DNA of 64,000 nt from Vesta saturnalis (Eukaryota > Arthropoda > Insecta > Coleoptera > Lampyridae): NCBI GenBank assembly GCA_036346205.1, contig JARFJB010001982.1, positions 1,013,001 to 1,077,000 of the forward strand, given 5' to 3'. Below, in pieces: positions 12,601-23,757 of this stretch (within the stretch, counting starts at the first letter, position 1; every line of letters begins with the position of its first letter). The translations under genes and the position numbers were made by a program. Below the pieces are notes generated by a model, which saw only the letters and a list, made by a program, of their open reading frames with translations, did no database searches and was not told the DNA's origin.

Positions 12601-12939
12601 AAATTTTACTTGTGTCACAACCGTACCCAGAAAATATGTCTCAACCGTACTCGATGACAATAGAAAATAATCTACATACAAAGTAATCACTGCTATTTAA
12701 CTACTAATGTTTAACTTACATCGAGGAAAAACACTGATTGCTCTATCTGTACACATATAACAACAATTATTAAAAGAAATCGAATAACAATACTTACTTG
12801 CGACTGTTAAAAAGTAATGTAGCCCTAGCTTTAGTGTCGCGCGATGGTTGACGAACTACTGTAAATCACGTTCAGGCTGACACGGCACTTCTGTATCCCC
12901 TTTCGCCTTCCATGGCATTCCTTAGTTTCGCTACTACAA
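12601..12939. other. Upstream flank of the pogo relic, no gene seen
   Basis: It contains gtgtcacaaccgtaccc near 12615. A close relative, ctgtcacaactgtaccc, occurs at about 16163, on the other side of the hAT element at 12940-16150. The hAT may have landed in pogo-related sequence (inference). Nothing else is recognisable. Confidence 0.4.
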
Positions 12940-13130
12940 TAAGGCGACCATTCGTCCCGTATTATACGGGACAATCTCTTTTTTTAAACACATAATTCGT
13001 ATATGTAAGTATTTTAACAAATTACGCAAATGTTTCGTATTTATAAAGAAGTCCCGTTTTTGTCCCGTTTCTGACGTTTCATTGTTTGAAAGGAATTAGT
13101 CAAAGTCAACAATAAAGTTAACACTATGCT

Positions 13131-13618
13131 AGTAGCTTTGGTAAATGAAGGAGAAGGTAAATGGACGCAACAATTTGAAGATTCGCTAGCTTTTCGTTGG
13201 GTATTGGTCAGGTGTGCGAAGCTCTTTAACTGTTTTTCAGAAATAGTACCTTGATATTCATATAGATGATTCGGAACTTTTTGAAGAAATTGGCTGCATT
13301 AAAAAATATACAACTAGTCAAAAACTAAAAGAGTGGAAAGATGTTTCTGTTTCTATTGGCGATCAATGGGTCGAGCATTTAAATAAATTCAAGAGTGAAG
13401 ATACACTACGCAATATATTAAAAATTATTGTAATTTGCATGTGTTTGCCGGGATCCAACGCCGCCACGGAAAGGATTTTATCTAATATGAATAAAATTTG
13501 GACCAGCGAAAAACCTAACCTTACTGTAAGAACCTAAAAAATACTTTTAACAATAGAACATAATTTTGAAATGAATTGCCTAGAATTTTTTAAGTTCGTC
13601 CAGATATTTTACGAATAG
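13131..13618 (+). pseudogene. hAT transposase C-terminal fragment
   Basis: The plus strand reads, with frameshifts, LVNEGEGKWTQQFEDSLAF, then LKEWKDVSVSIGDQWVEHL. The hallmark hAT C-terminal dimerisation motif CLPGSNAATERILSNMNKIW is next, and the frame continues to NFEMNCLEFFKFVQIFYE with a stop at 13616. The N-terminal zinc finger and catalytic part are absent. At least two stops lie in the fragment. It differs from the hAT relic at 7.9-10.2 kb, so two hAT lineages are present. Confidence 0.75.
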
Positions 13619-13790
13619 TTCATTCAATGGAAAAATATACAAATGAGTAACGTTTCGCTCGCAATTTATTAACTTTGTACCAATAGAGTGAAGTAAACTG
13701 GTGCTTTATGGATAAATTTTTCCAATAAAATGTATTTATCATATTATATGGCTAGTAAGAGTGCGCATTTTAAAATTATTCCTGATTATA

Positions 13791-15779
13791 CAGTGTTCCA
13801 AAAAATCAAGACAGGACTATGTTAGTATTTTTACTGGAACATCCTGTATATCATTTGATTTTTGGTTTCTACGTGAAATTATAAGACTTTATTTAATTGG
13901 TTTCATTCATGTATTGACATAAATCGATTTTATAAAAAAAAATTGCATTTACAAGTATAACATTATTATGTATCATCCTGTATTTTGTTAGGAAAACTTT
14001 TACATTTGGACCAAGGAAAGACCAAACTGAAACCTATGTTCTAAAGAAGAAAAATGCTACAGGGTGTTCCATATATATGTTCAAACCTGCCAAACTTGAA
14101 ATTCAAAAGTATCACTTTTATCAAATAGAACACCCTGTATATTTTTACGTTGTGTTAAAGAGAATCAAAAACCACACAATTCTTCATAAGTATGTCATAT
14201 ACCTATCTTTCATTCTTTTTGAATTATTTTGATTTTTCTATATTATTCAATATTTCAATGGTTTTTCTTGTAACTATTCGCAGTAGCCATGAAAGCAATT
14301 TCCCACATGCCAAACAATTTTTGGCCTGTCGAACTGTTGTTGCATTTTGGTAGCCATTTAAGATTGTGTGTTCAATAGTAAAATAATGGGTTACTGTAAA
14401 GTGAATTAATTGAAATAGTTAATGTGTTAGGAAAGGCTCAAAACATTGTCTCCTCGTTCAAACGTTATACAAAATGAAGTATCCTACTCGACGCCAACCC
14501 ACTCGGCTCATTTTTTAAAATTTGATGGAAAGATTCGATTCTATTGGCAGTTATGTAAAACGCAAAGTGGTAAATAGAAACACCAGTAACCAAGAAAAAT
14601 GCATAATATAATATAATATGCACTATTACGCATTAGACAATCCATTATATATACGATAAATGCAAAACCAAAACCACTGGTCCATAAATGTTTGGTGTGC
14701 CATTTTCCACAATAGAATTATTGGACCGTATTTTTTAACACCTTCCAGACTGGTCGTATTTACCTTCAACTCCTCCAAGAAGTTTTGCCTAACCTCCTTC
14801 ATATGTTTAGTAATGATAAACGACAGAATATGCACTACCACCGCGAAGTACGTGAGTTTTTAGATGATAATTATCCTCAAAAATGGATTGGGCGTGGAAG
14901 CTTGTTCCAGTGGGCCCCAAGGTCGTGCGATCTTACTCTATTAGATTTAGTTTTATGGGGATATATTACGGAACGTGTATATGTCGCATCTCCCACTGCA
15001 TAAGAAGGTATGGAAGAAATGCAACATTAACACTGGAGATGCTGGGAAACATGAGGTAAAACATAATACGACTAAATGTATACATTCAGCAGGAGGGACA
15101 CCTTTTCGAACATATTTTAAGAAGAACTCACTACTGACTGTTGAATTATCGAATGACTTGAGAATGTTCGTTTATTTTATGTCAAGTTCTTATGATAACG
15201 TAATATATTTTCTGTTGGAATTAATTTACATCTATGTTAGTGTTTAGTATTTAATGCAACTTTTTATCTCTCTTATTTTCAAAGTTTATGACCACCGCAC
15301 AAATATTGAATAATATAGAAAAATAAAAAATACCTCAAAAACTGTGAGAGACAGGTATAGTCCATACGTATGAAGAACTGTGTGGTTTTGGATTCTCTTT
15401 AAAATAGCGTAAAAATATACAGGGTATTCTATTTGAGAAAGGTGATATTTTGTTTCGCCGGTTTGAACATAAATTTTGAACATGTAGCATTTATTTCTAA
15501 GATTTCTTCTTCAGAACATAGGTTTGAGCTTAATCTTTCCTTGGTAAAATTTTTAAGGGTTTCCTAACAAAACACAAGACTGTACATAATAATAAAGTTA
15601 TACCCGTAAATGCGATTTTTGGATAAAATTCGAATTATTTCAAAAACCGTAAATTTTTCATGCATGGAACTTATGTAAATAAAGTTTTATAATTACACGT
15701 AGAATGCAAAAATAGAATGATATACATGGTGTTCCACTAAAAATACTAACTTGCCTTGTCCTGCTTTTTTGGAACACTG
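13791..15779 (+). mobile_element. mariner-family element with ~490-bp TIRs
   Basis: The left end cagtgttccaaaaaatcaag is preceded by TA. The right end, read inward, is cagtgttccaaaaaagcagg and is also flanked by TA, as expected of Tc1/mariner. The inverted similarity continues to about 14285 on the left and 15290 on the right, with many substitutions. Each TIR contains smaller palindromic modules that are themselves bounded by TA. On the left these are 13791-13846 and 14060-14137. The element lies inside the hAT at 12940-16150. Confidence 0.85.
14403..15125 (+). pseudogene. Decayed mariner-family (DD41D-like) transposase
   Basis: Recognisable pieces on the plus strand are ELIEIVNVLGKAQNIVSSFK, then GSYVKRKVVNR. 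After a deletion come NVWCAIFHNRIIGPYF at about 14690 and HYHREVREFLDDNYPQKWIG. The third-aspartate block is RSCDLTLLDLVLWGYI, and the end is QQEGHLFEHIL. Spacing from the HYH block to the final aspartate matches that of the DD41D copies in this window. The second catalytic aspartate region (normally DGAP) is mutated. Many frameshifts, stops and a large internal deletion make it inactive. Confidence 0.75.
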
Positions 15780-16150
15780 TATAATTTTTAACTGTGCACA
15801 CTTACTAGCTATACAATATGATAAATATATTTTATTGGCAAAGTTTACCCATAAAGCACAAATTTACTTTACTTTGTCGTTGACTCACCCTATATTTTGA
15901 AAACCGAAGTAAAATACAGAATTAAGTAGATTTTTCTTTATTTATTTTTCTTTTGACACTATTGTATTGTGACATGGGACGCCTAAAAACTTACCATAAA
16001 CAGCCACATTTCTCACTCATAATTTTGGGTCTAATTTAAACGAAATTTCTCTCTCTCCTTCCCCTTACTGACGAGTATTCGGTACCGCTCTGACCCTTCG
16101 GGTGATGCGCCCATGTCCCGTTTTTCTTTATTACATAAATGGTCACCTTA

Positions 16151-16608
16151 TAATATGACAACTGTCACAACTGTACCCAAGCACAACAGTATCCAGTCTA
16201 CCTAAAACAACAACAAAATTGATTCCAATTTTTATTATTTAAGCCACACTTATATATACAGCGAGCGCGTGTTTATCACGTAACAATTATTCTTAATGGC
16301 TACGTATATATACGTTCGAAAATTTTTTTATTTATAGAAACGGTTTTAACATATAATTACTAATTTTAAAAATTAAGATTCCTTCATTAAGGGTATTGCT
16401 AATTTTAAACTAGAAACAATAAACAAAACTAGACTGTTGAGGTTCTTTTGTCCAAGAGATACCTCTACAGTCACTGTGTGTAAATGCATACAATTATGTG
16501 TGGTCTTATCAGTATTACCGAAAAATGAATGGTTTATTTCATTTAATCCTCCGTGCGCGCAATGTGCCTAAAAAAGGGTACAAAGTTTTTCCTTCGCGTA
16601 TTAATATA
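16151..16608. other. No gene seen
   Basis: AT-rich spacer between the hAT right end and the next mariner. Apart from the pogo-related phrase near 16163 nothing stands out. Confidence 0.5.
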
Positions 16609-18759
16609 CAGGGTGTTTAAAAAAGATGCGGTAATATTAAAGGAACTGATTGCCCAGGTTATTTTATACAATAAAGTTCCTATAAATATAGGTCCGCAAA
16701 CGCTTCGTTACCGATCTACAGCGTGTTGAAGTTTAATTTAAAAAAACAGTCAAAATTAAATTTTTCCAAAACGGCTTGAGATATCGTAATGAAATTTTAA
16801 ACATGTCAATAGCTGTGAGAGACGCATACTTTGCAATACAACACGATGTTTCAGTCGTACCATTGGCGCGCGTATTGGCACGTCACAGGCTATTTTTCAA
16901 GAAAAAAAAGTAGGATGCCGCTGATTTCTCTAAAAATAAAAAATATTTTTTAGTTCTTTGTTCAATTGTGAAGAAAAAAGCTCTCTTGACTTTTTATCGT
17001 ACGACGTACCGTTTTTTGAGTAAAAAAAAAAACATTTTAGTGCATGTCCATTTATCATGCGTACAAAAATATTTTTAAACATTCCTATATTATTCATTGA
17101 CATATCACTGACATATTGAATGAGTCTCGTGATTAATAATTTTGTATGTGTCGAATTTATTGAAGTTCCTTATCATGGATCGCTATACGAATGCCGAGAT
17201 GACTGGCATGCACTACATTTATGGACTTGCTGATGGGAATGCATTAGAAGCTAGGCGGTTGTATACTGAAAGATTTCGTATTGCTCCTGATAGAAAAACT
17301 TTCGAATGTATTCATCGGCGTCTTTATGAAACAGGCACATTAAGACGAAATGGAGGAGCAGGAAAGCCAAGGACAGCAAGAACGGTAGAACTGGAAGAGG
17401 ATGTGCTGGACATGATTGAAGAAGATCTAGGTACTTCTACTAAAAAAATTGCTGACGCTTTGGATGTAAGTAATGGGACTATTGAGCACATTCTTAAGGA
17501 AAATTTGTTGTATCCATTCCATATACAACGCGTTCAAGCACTTCTTCCTGCTGATTTTCCTCCTCGCATTGCATTCTGTCAATGGCTTTTGCACAAAATG
17601 GTTCAAATCCCTCAACTCCTGATGTTGATTCTGTTCACCGATGAAGCGAGTTTTTCAAGAAATGCAATACGGAATTTCCATAATAACCATGTATGGTGTG
17701 AAGAAAATCCAAATGAAATTGTTGAAGATCGTTTGCAATATTAGTTTTCTTTGAACGTTTGGATTGGGATTGTGGGTGACTGCCTAATTGGACCGGTATT
17801 TCTACCCGGGAGACTTACCAGAGAGGTGTATCGCAACTTTTTGGAAAACACGCTCCCTGGATTTCTGGAGGACGTATCATTAGCAATTAGAGATGCAATG
17901 TGGTATATGCACGATGGCGCACCAGCCCACTTTAGTCAAGTAGCTCGTGATTTCTTAACACAAGCATACGGAAATCGTTGGATTGGCCGGGTGGACCTCA
18001 CTTATGACCTGCACGATCCCCGGACTTAAATCCCTTTGATTTTTTCCTGTGGGGCCATTTGAAGTCCTTGGTGTACGCTACTCCATTGGAAAACGTAGAA
18101 GACTTAAGAAATCGAATCATTGCTGGGTGCAACTCAATTAAAACAGATCCTGGTGTTTTTGAGAGAGTTCGCCAGTCAATGAGGAGAAGATTGGATTCTT
18201 GCATCCGAGCTCGAGGTGGTCACTTTGAACAGTTTTTGTAATTTTTGGTTTGGTGAAATATTTGTTTTTGCCCTTGAATGAAACCCTTGATTTTTAAAAC
18301 TTTTTTTCTGTAATAAATGGACATGCACTAAAATGTTTTTTTTTTTTTAACTCAAAAACCGTACGTCGTACGATAAAAAGTCAAGAGAGATTTTTTCTTC
18401 TCAATTGAACAAAGAATTAAGAAATATTTTTTATTTTTAGAGAAATCAGCGGCATCCTACTTTTTTCTTGAAAAATAACCTGTGACGTGCCAATACGCGC
18501 GCTGATGGTACGACTGAAACATCGTGTTGTATTGAAAAGTATGCCTCTCCCACAGCTATTGACACGTGTAAAATTTTATTATGATATCTCAAGCCATTTT
18601 TGAAAAATCTAATTTTGACTGTTTTTTTAAATTAAACTTCAACACGCTGTAGATCGGTAACGAAGCGTTTGCGGACCTATGCTTATAGGAACTTTATTGT
18701 ATAAAATGACCTTGGCAATCACCCCCTTTAATATTGCCGCATCTTTTTTAAACACCCTG
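16609..18759 (+). mobile_element. Near-complete DD41D mariner-family element with 446-bp TIRs
   Basis: The terminal sequences are cagggtgtttaaaaaagatg at 16609 and its inverted copy ending at 18759, both flanked by TA. The inverted copies extend from 16609 to about 17054 and from about 18313 to 18759. Identity is high, including cgtacgacgt palindromes and long A/T runs at the inner edge. Ends, target dinucleotide and gene place it in Tc1/mariner. TIRs of this length are far above the roughly 20-30 bp usual for mariners. High TIR identity and only two gene-breaking changes suggest a younger copy than its neighbours. Confidence 0.92.
17175..18241 (+). pseudogene. DD41D mariner-family transposase, two disabling changes
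   Basis: I chose the ATG at 17175 (MDRYTNAEMTGMHYIYGLAD) because family members start there. An in-frame ATG at 17142 adds 11 residues that look non-coding. The order is: N-terminal helix-turn-helix (LYTERFRIAPDRKTFECIHR), second HTH (STKKIADALDVSNGTIEHIL), first aspartate in LFTDEASFSR, then LNVWIGIVGDCLIGPVFLP. The second aspartate is in MHDGAPAHFS and the third in ARSPDLNPFDFFLWGHLK. It ends RGGHFEQFL. Forty-one residues lie between the second and third aspartates (DD41D, the 'rosa' group). A TAG at 17742 interrupts after DRLQY, and a frameshift near 17990 breaks the frame before ARSPD. It is about 355 codons, full length for the family. Confidence 0.9.
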
Positions 18760-20401
18760 TATAGATGCTTTGATATCATTGTTACATGCTGGCTACCGAG
18801 ACCGTTAACATTGTTACGTGCGATCTACCGTAACAACAGTAAGTATATACAAAAATACAAATCATCAACTAAATAACCCCCTGTATCATCTACTATACAT
18901 TTATACATCTCATTAAAGGGATTCGTACTCCTACGTAATTAGAAAGTAGGTGGAAATAATTTGTTAAACACTAAGTCATTAAAATTACCCCAATATACAT
19001 ATACACATCAAAAAACATCCTTAGAAACATGTCGTTTTATTCTTAAAACAAAGATCATAATACCGGACCTAAGGTAAACCGTCCATAAGGCACGTAATAC
19101 GATAGACCACTACTATACGGCAGACCGCACATAACATTTACACCAATGCTTTTGTATCACATGGATTACAATTTTTTTGGCACTTTACATTCTTACTATG
19201 ATTGTGAACTTCAATATTAAAAAACTTAAATATAATTGTCTAAGATTACTTGGCTATAGGCAGGTTGGTTTAGGTCTCCACGTTCGGGTTAACCCAATCG
19301 CTTAGGCGTTTTTATTCGTTCGGACTCAATTGCTTGTGTATTGCTAAAGAAAATTTCCATCTTCTTTTAACTTTGACGTAATTGAGCGTCATATCTCACT
19401 TTATTAAAGCAATAAAATACATAGGAAAGCACCGCGTCCTGAAGTAGTTGAGTTAATCCGAAAGCGGACAGCTAAAATTTAGCTGCTTGTTGTTTGATAT
19501 AAACACGTTAATTAAAAAAAAATTCCTAGCAGGAAAACATTATCAATAAAATCGTTCAATGTACAAACTTTGCACTCAACGATAAAATTCCAAATGTAAT
19601 ACACCAGACTACTCATAAATTAACTATAGTTATGAGAGAGATTGAGATAAAGAATGTTATTTAAAGCAAAAGTAGGTTAAGGTAATGGAATCATATAAAA
19701 AATAATAAAAGAAGTTGAGTGTGCACCATTTACACGTATATAACCGCACAATTATGAGGGCAGAAATGTAATCTTCCATCGTTATATCAACCTTAAATGT
19801 TTATGTTCCAGAATGGACAGAAAAATGTGAGAAAATATTTGCAAGACTCCTTGATATTGAATTTTTATTAATAGAATGTTATAACTTATGATATAATTTA
19901 AAGCAATTTATGCCTGCCATTAGACAGCGGAATATTACAGGAACCGATATAAAATATACCTTTAACAGGGCCATACTGTATAAAAGTTGCTGAATCAGCT
20001 TTTATTATCTTAGAATTAGGCTCTTCAATATGCAGCATTTTAAAACAGTACGTTAAGTTGGACTTATTCCACATTAAAATTCTAATTTTAATTTAATGAA
20101 CTGGAATCTTATGAGCGTATGCAGTAGGTGTGCAACTGTTACTTCCAAAACACGTTATTGTTACTAGTCACTATTACAAATAATTGAACATTTCTAAGTT
20201 TCCAATAAAGTGTAGTTGATCAGCAATTTCTAAACAACGCTGAATTAAAAAAATTTGTGATTATGACGATGACGTTGCCTACAATATAAACTCAAACGTG
20301 GACATAGCAACTTTGCTGATTTAAGGGAAAGGAAAAGTCAACATTTGTTAATTCTCCCAAACCGGATGCTTTGAGCTTTCCAAACTCCTTTAGTCACAAT
20401 C
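18760..20401. other. No gene seen
   Basis: AT-rich DNA with no supported coding region, RNA gene or repeat. Short frames are not conserved-looking. Confidence 0.55.
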
Positions 20402-20539
20402 ATGGATTTACGGCATGAAAGGTATCCAGATAAACCATCTCCAAGACCTAAAAAAATCGCGATGGATCCATCAATATATTTGAAAAATATCCTGGTGTGG
20501 AACAACATACGACCTTCCAACCTACCAAATGGAAATTAA
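20402..20539 (+). CDS. Orphan 45-codon open frame, function unknown
   Basis: ATG at 20402 to TAA at 20539. The peptide is rich in Pro/Lys/Asn (MDLRHERYPDKP, SPRPKKIAMDPSIYLKNI). The composition is more protein-like than the surroundings, and no splice sites or partner frame are obvious. It sits just before a dispersed repeat, so it may be an unrecognised TE fragment. I do not recognise it. Confidence 0.2.
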   Translation: MDLRHERYPDKPSPRPKKIAMDPSIYLKNILVWNNIRPSNLPNGN

Positions 20540-20564
20540 AAGAAATGAAATAATTTTAATAAGA

Positions 20565-20900
20565 AATGTTACCTTCCAACCTACATAAGTAGGTATAGAA
20601 GGTTATGCAATCGACTTCTTTTTTACTATCGCTAAATTGACTTATTAGCTCATTTTGCAACGTTTGCCCATGTTTCGCCAAGATTGACCATGATGTCTGC
20701 GTGGATGTGTGCGTGGATGTTAGTATCTACGATAACTCCTGAACGAAAACGCCTATGTACTTAAAATTTTCTATTTAAGCTTGTTTTCATTTCGCTTGGA
20801 GCTGATCAGAATTTGGGAGAAATTCAGCGGCGGCCAGGGGGGTTTATTAGGAGCTGTTTTTGATTTTTATCAAATATTTCTGAAACAGCTGTATATTTCA
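20565..20900. repeat. Dispersed repeat, copy 1
   Basis: It begins with a palindromic phrase, ccaacctacataagtaggta, followed by tagaaggttatgcaatcgac. It continues through ttattagctcatttt, ccatgatgtctg, gtttttgatttttat and aaatataaaaatacc. The same ordered phrases occur at 34553-34790, about 14 kb away in the same orientation, with indels. There is no coding capacity. The family is unknown; a non-autonomous DNA element is likely. Confidence 0.65.
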
Positions 20901-21789
20901 AAAATATAAAAATACCAATATACCTTAATCATATAGATTAATTATGTTCTATGTAATTTTTTTCATTAATTTGGCGACAAAAAAATTCTTCCTATGGTAG
21001 AATTTAAATTTTTTCAATATCGGAATATTTTATATGAAAATGTGTAGACATATTTTTTAAAGAAAATTTAATTTTACATAGCTTTTCTTTATACAGTTTT
21101 TTATAACGTAAAGCGAAATAAATGTAAAAATTAAATGAATATGATTGTAATGGTTAAGCTGTACTATCGATATTTTTATGCGGCTTTGGAATTTTTTTAA
21201 GTTTCCATCTAAATGTCTATCGGACCTGAAGTTTTAAACGTCTGTTTGACATAGATTATTGTTTTTGTTTTTACAATGTTGTCTATTTTCGTAATGATCT
21301 TATTATAAAAGAGGCTACATAATTATCCTAAAAAAATTGTTATTTTAGTATATTATGCAACGGTCACATTATGACACTTATTAATGCATGAGTGCGAAGT
21401 TTACAACACGAGCTTGCATAATGTGTGAGTTGCATACATTACTTTTTCTACGGCCATGTAGATTTTTATTTATTTTTTCTGTTCTTGGGGTAAACGTAAA
21501 AAGTGCAAGAAAATAAGTTTTTATGAAAATACCTACCTACATAAACTAGTTTATTAAAAAAGATTCAATTAACAAGGACTTGCAATAGTTACATAAATAA
21601 GCAATTAAATAGATTTTATTTTCAGGATTAACAAAATTAATAATGGTAATTCCTGTACAATTGTGGAAATTGTTTTGAGGCACTGTAGTATGCAGATTGG
21701 TAAATGTAGTCGAAGTGAAATATGCATTGCTACTTGTCGACGGGTTATTATTTTCTATCGAATGTTTCCTACATTCATTTTATTTTTTA
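20901..21789. other. No gene seen
   Basis: AT-rich, with poly-T and poly-A tracts. No supported feature. Confidence 0.5.
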
Positions 21790-22240
21790 ACGAGTGAAGT
21801 ACCCTTCGGCCACGGATGTAGACCTCCATCCACCGTGGCATTTTAAAGAAGTGATATCTTCACCAGCATCAATTAATCTATTTTTCGTAATTATTCGTAG
21901 CTTGTTGCATTATGAAAATTTGAATCATTATGATGGTCATAATGATTCTGTAATCATTATAAATGAATTACAACATAGCCGTAGAAAAAAATTATTTCAT
22001 TTTGTAGGTTGGAAGGTCGCTAAGGCCTTCGTACCACACGTAAAAGGTACAATAGACAAAATAAGTAGAATACTCGAAAAACATGAAATAAAATCCCAAG
22101 GACCGCATTAACCTAGAAAATCAAGGAGTCTCCGAGACACCATGCCGTGACTGCGATATGTCTTACGTTGGACAAAATAATAAACAAATAAGTGCAAGAA
22201 GACAAGAGCACTGTGAAGAAACACCAGCCTACTTCGAATA
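21790..22240 (+). pseudogene. Penelope-like element fragment (GIY-YIG endonuclease region)
   Basis: The plus strand reads LQHSRRKKLFHFVGWKVAKA, then VKGTIDKISRILEKHEIKS. After a stop and frameshift it continues with SETPCRDCDMSYVGQNNK and SARRQEHCEE. The pattern of a linker after the reverse transcriptase, then C..C...YVGQ and R..EH, is that of the GIY-YIG endonuclease of Penelope-like retroelements. The reverse-transcriptase core is missing and the fragment is disabled. Confidence 0.65.
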
Positions 22241-22249
22241 ATTCGTAGC

Positions 22250-23088
22250 TTTCATAATGAGCGACGCGATGTTTTGAAAATTAATCACTTCTTAAAGATT
22301 TTAGTTAACTTATTATGTGTTATAATTTGAGAATGCTGAACGTTTAAAGTGATTTAGTCGTCCTTTACAAGTGTTCGGAGTTATAGAGTTATAGAGTATG
22401 GTCCAGAATTGGTGGTGAAACTTCAGACTGAAATAAATCGTTTGTCTTAAATGGAACATGGTTTTTTGAGAAAAAAAATTGCACTTTCACTGTGTTAAAA
22501 ATTTTTAAATATTATCGTCCTTATAAAACTGTGAAAGATGGGGTTTCCACTGTTCGATTAAACCTGAAAAAATCCATCTTTTGTTACAAAACCGCGATAT
22601 TGAAGTTGAATGTTACAAGGTATGGATATTCAATTTTTAAATTTATAATAACAACGGATAACTGAATTTGTAATGTAAGTAGAATGTTAATTTTTGTAAT
22701 CGTTACTTCTATACATAAACAAGAAAGTGGTGTATAACTAAATATATAAACTTTCTTGTTTTGGTACTTGGCGTTATATTTTATCGCTGGGCTAAAGCCT
22801 CGGGCTAAAATGGAAGGCCTCGCACCAAGAAATGTGTAAACAGCGCACTAGTTCCGAAAATAACTATCTTACAATGTTGGATGTGGAATTCAATTTCCTT
22901 TGGATGTTAAGGTATTGGTGGATCTAGCTGTAACACAGAGATAATTTCGATTTTTCCATCTTTTATTTTGACGACAAAGTTTTGTTTTGAAATCGTGTCT
23001 CGTACAAACCTTTTTAACTGTCATTTCGATCAGTGTCAGAATTTGAAGTGTGTTTTGTTAGCTACGAATATTATTTGCACAATTAACA
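22250..23088. other. No gene seen
   Basis: AT-rich DNA with no supported gene. Bases 22710-22760 carry short inverted phrases (aagaaagtg...actttctt) too small to classify. Confidence 0.45.
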
Positions 23089-23336
23089 ATGTCGCTTACA
23101 CGTGAAGAATTAGTAGATGTGGTTTTCGTTCTTGAAAAGTATAACAGAAACGCTTTATTGGCCCAAAGTGTTTACACACAACGGTTTTCAGATAAAATAC
23201 GTTAAGAGCATTTCAGTGTTATGAGTACAGGACAATCTACAGTCCAGTGTGTGGGAAATTAGTAACACTACTGATATTAGGAGATCTTCAGTGCATACGA
23301 TTTTTAAGAACCATAAATATCATCTCAATCGTATAC
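23089..23336 (+). pseudogene. mariner-family transposase N-terminal fragment
   Basis: ATG at 23089 reads MSLTREELVDVVFVLEKYNR then ALLAQSVYTQRFSDKIR and a stop. Further on, EISNTTDIRRSSVHTIF and KNHKYHLNRIQ match the second helix-turn-helix of DD41D-type transposases (compare KKHKYRPYAIH in the copy at 24.3-25.2 kb). The catalytic domain is absent. It is separate from the element starting at 23758. Confidence 0.65.
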
Positions 23337-23467
23337 AATTTTAACAATAACTCCATGGAAGAGATTTCGAAAACAGATTGATCTTTTGCGTGTGTGCGTG
23401 CGTGTGTGTCGGTGATGAATTTTGTCAACATTTTCAACAGTGTTTGCATTGTGATTTTTATTTTACG

Positions 23468-23755
23468 ACCTAAATATTTAGATCCCAGGAGGGGTGCATT
23501 TGCAGGGTAATAAGTAAAAGAGGCAAACGTAAAAATCAAAAAGCATTTGTACTCAAATTTAAAATAAATGTCTAGATCCCAGTGATTTTTGGTGGTGGTG
23601 GATTTACTGTGTAATGAGTAGTATAAGTAACTCAAAAATTTTAATAGCGATTGTATTCAAATTTCATATGGATAGTTAAAGCGTAAATGTATGAACCCCA
23701 GCGAAATTTGGTGTGGATCCGTGAAGGGGTTCCGGAATAATATAACTAATACCTA
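23468..23755. repeat. Degenerate ~110-bp tandem repeat, about 2.5 units
   Basis: A phrase of the type tagatcccag followed by gg/tttggtg starts at about 23480, 23573 and, changed to tgaaccccag, at 23692. Each of the first two is followed by a shared tail (gtactcaaattt / gtattcaaattt, then aaatg). The array ends at the left TA of the next mariner. Confidence 0.5.
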
Positions 23756-23757
23756 TA

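Larger units (their letters stand above)
12940..16150 (+). mobile_element. hAT-like element interrupted by a mariner
   Basis: The ends are taaggcgaccatt at 12940 and, read inward from 16150, taaggtgaccatt. Each is followed by a tgtcccgt/gtcccg-type phrase (cgtcccgtattatacgggac on the left, cccatgtcccgttttt on the right). The interior holds a hAT C-terminal coding relic at 13131-13618 and a complete nested mariner at 13791-15779. Without the mariner the element is about 1.2 kb, so it was internally deleted before or after insertion. No 8-bp target duplication is visible. Confidence 0.55.

Noticed and set aside
12932..16158. 8-bp target duplication for the second hAT
   Set aside because: tactacaa and taatatga do not match; either the limits are off or the site has decayed.
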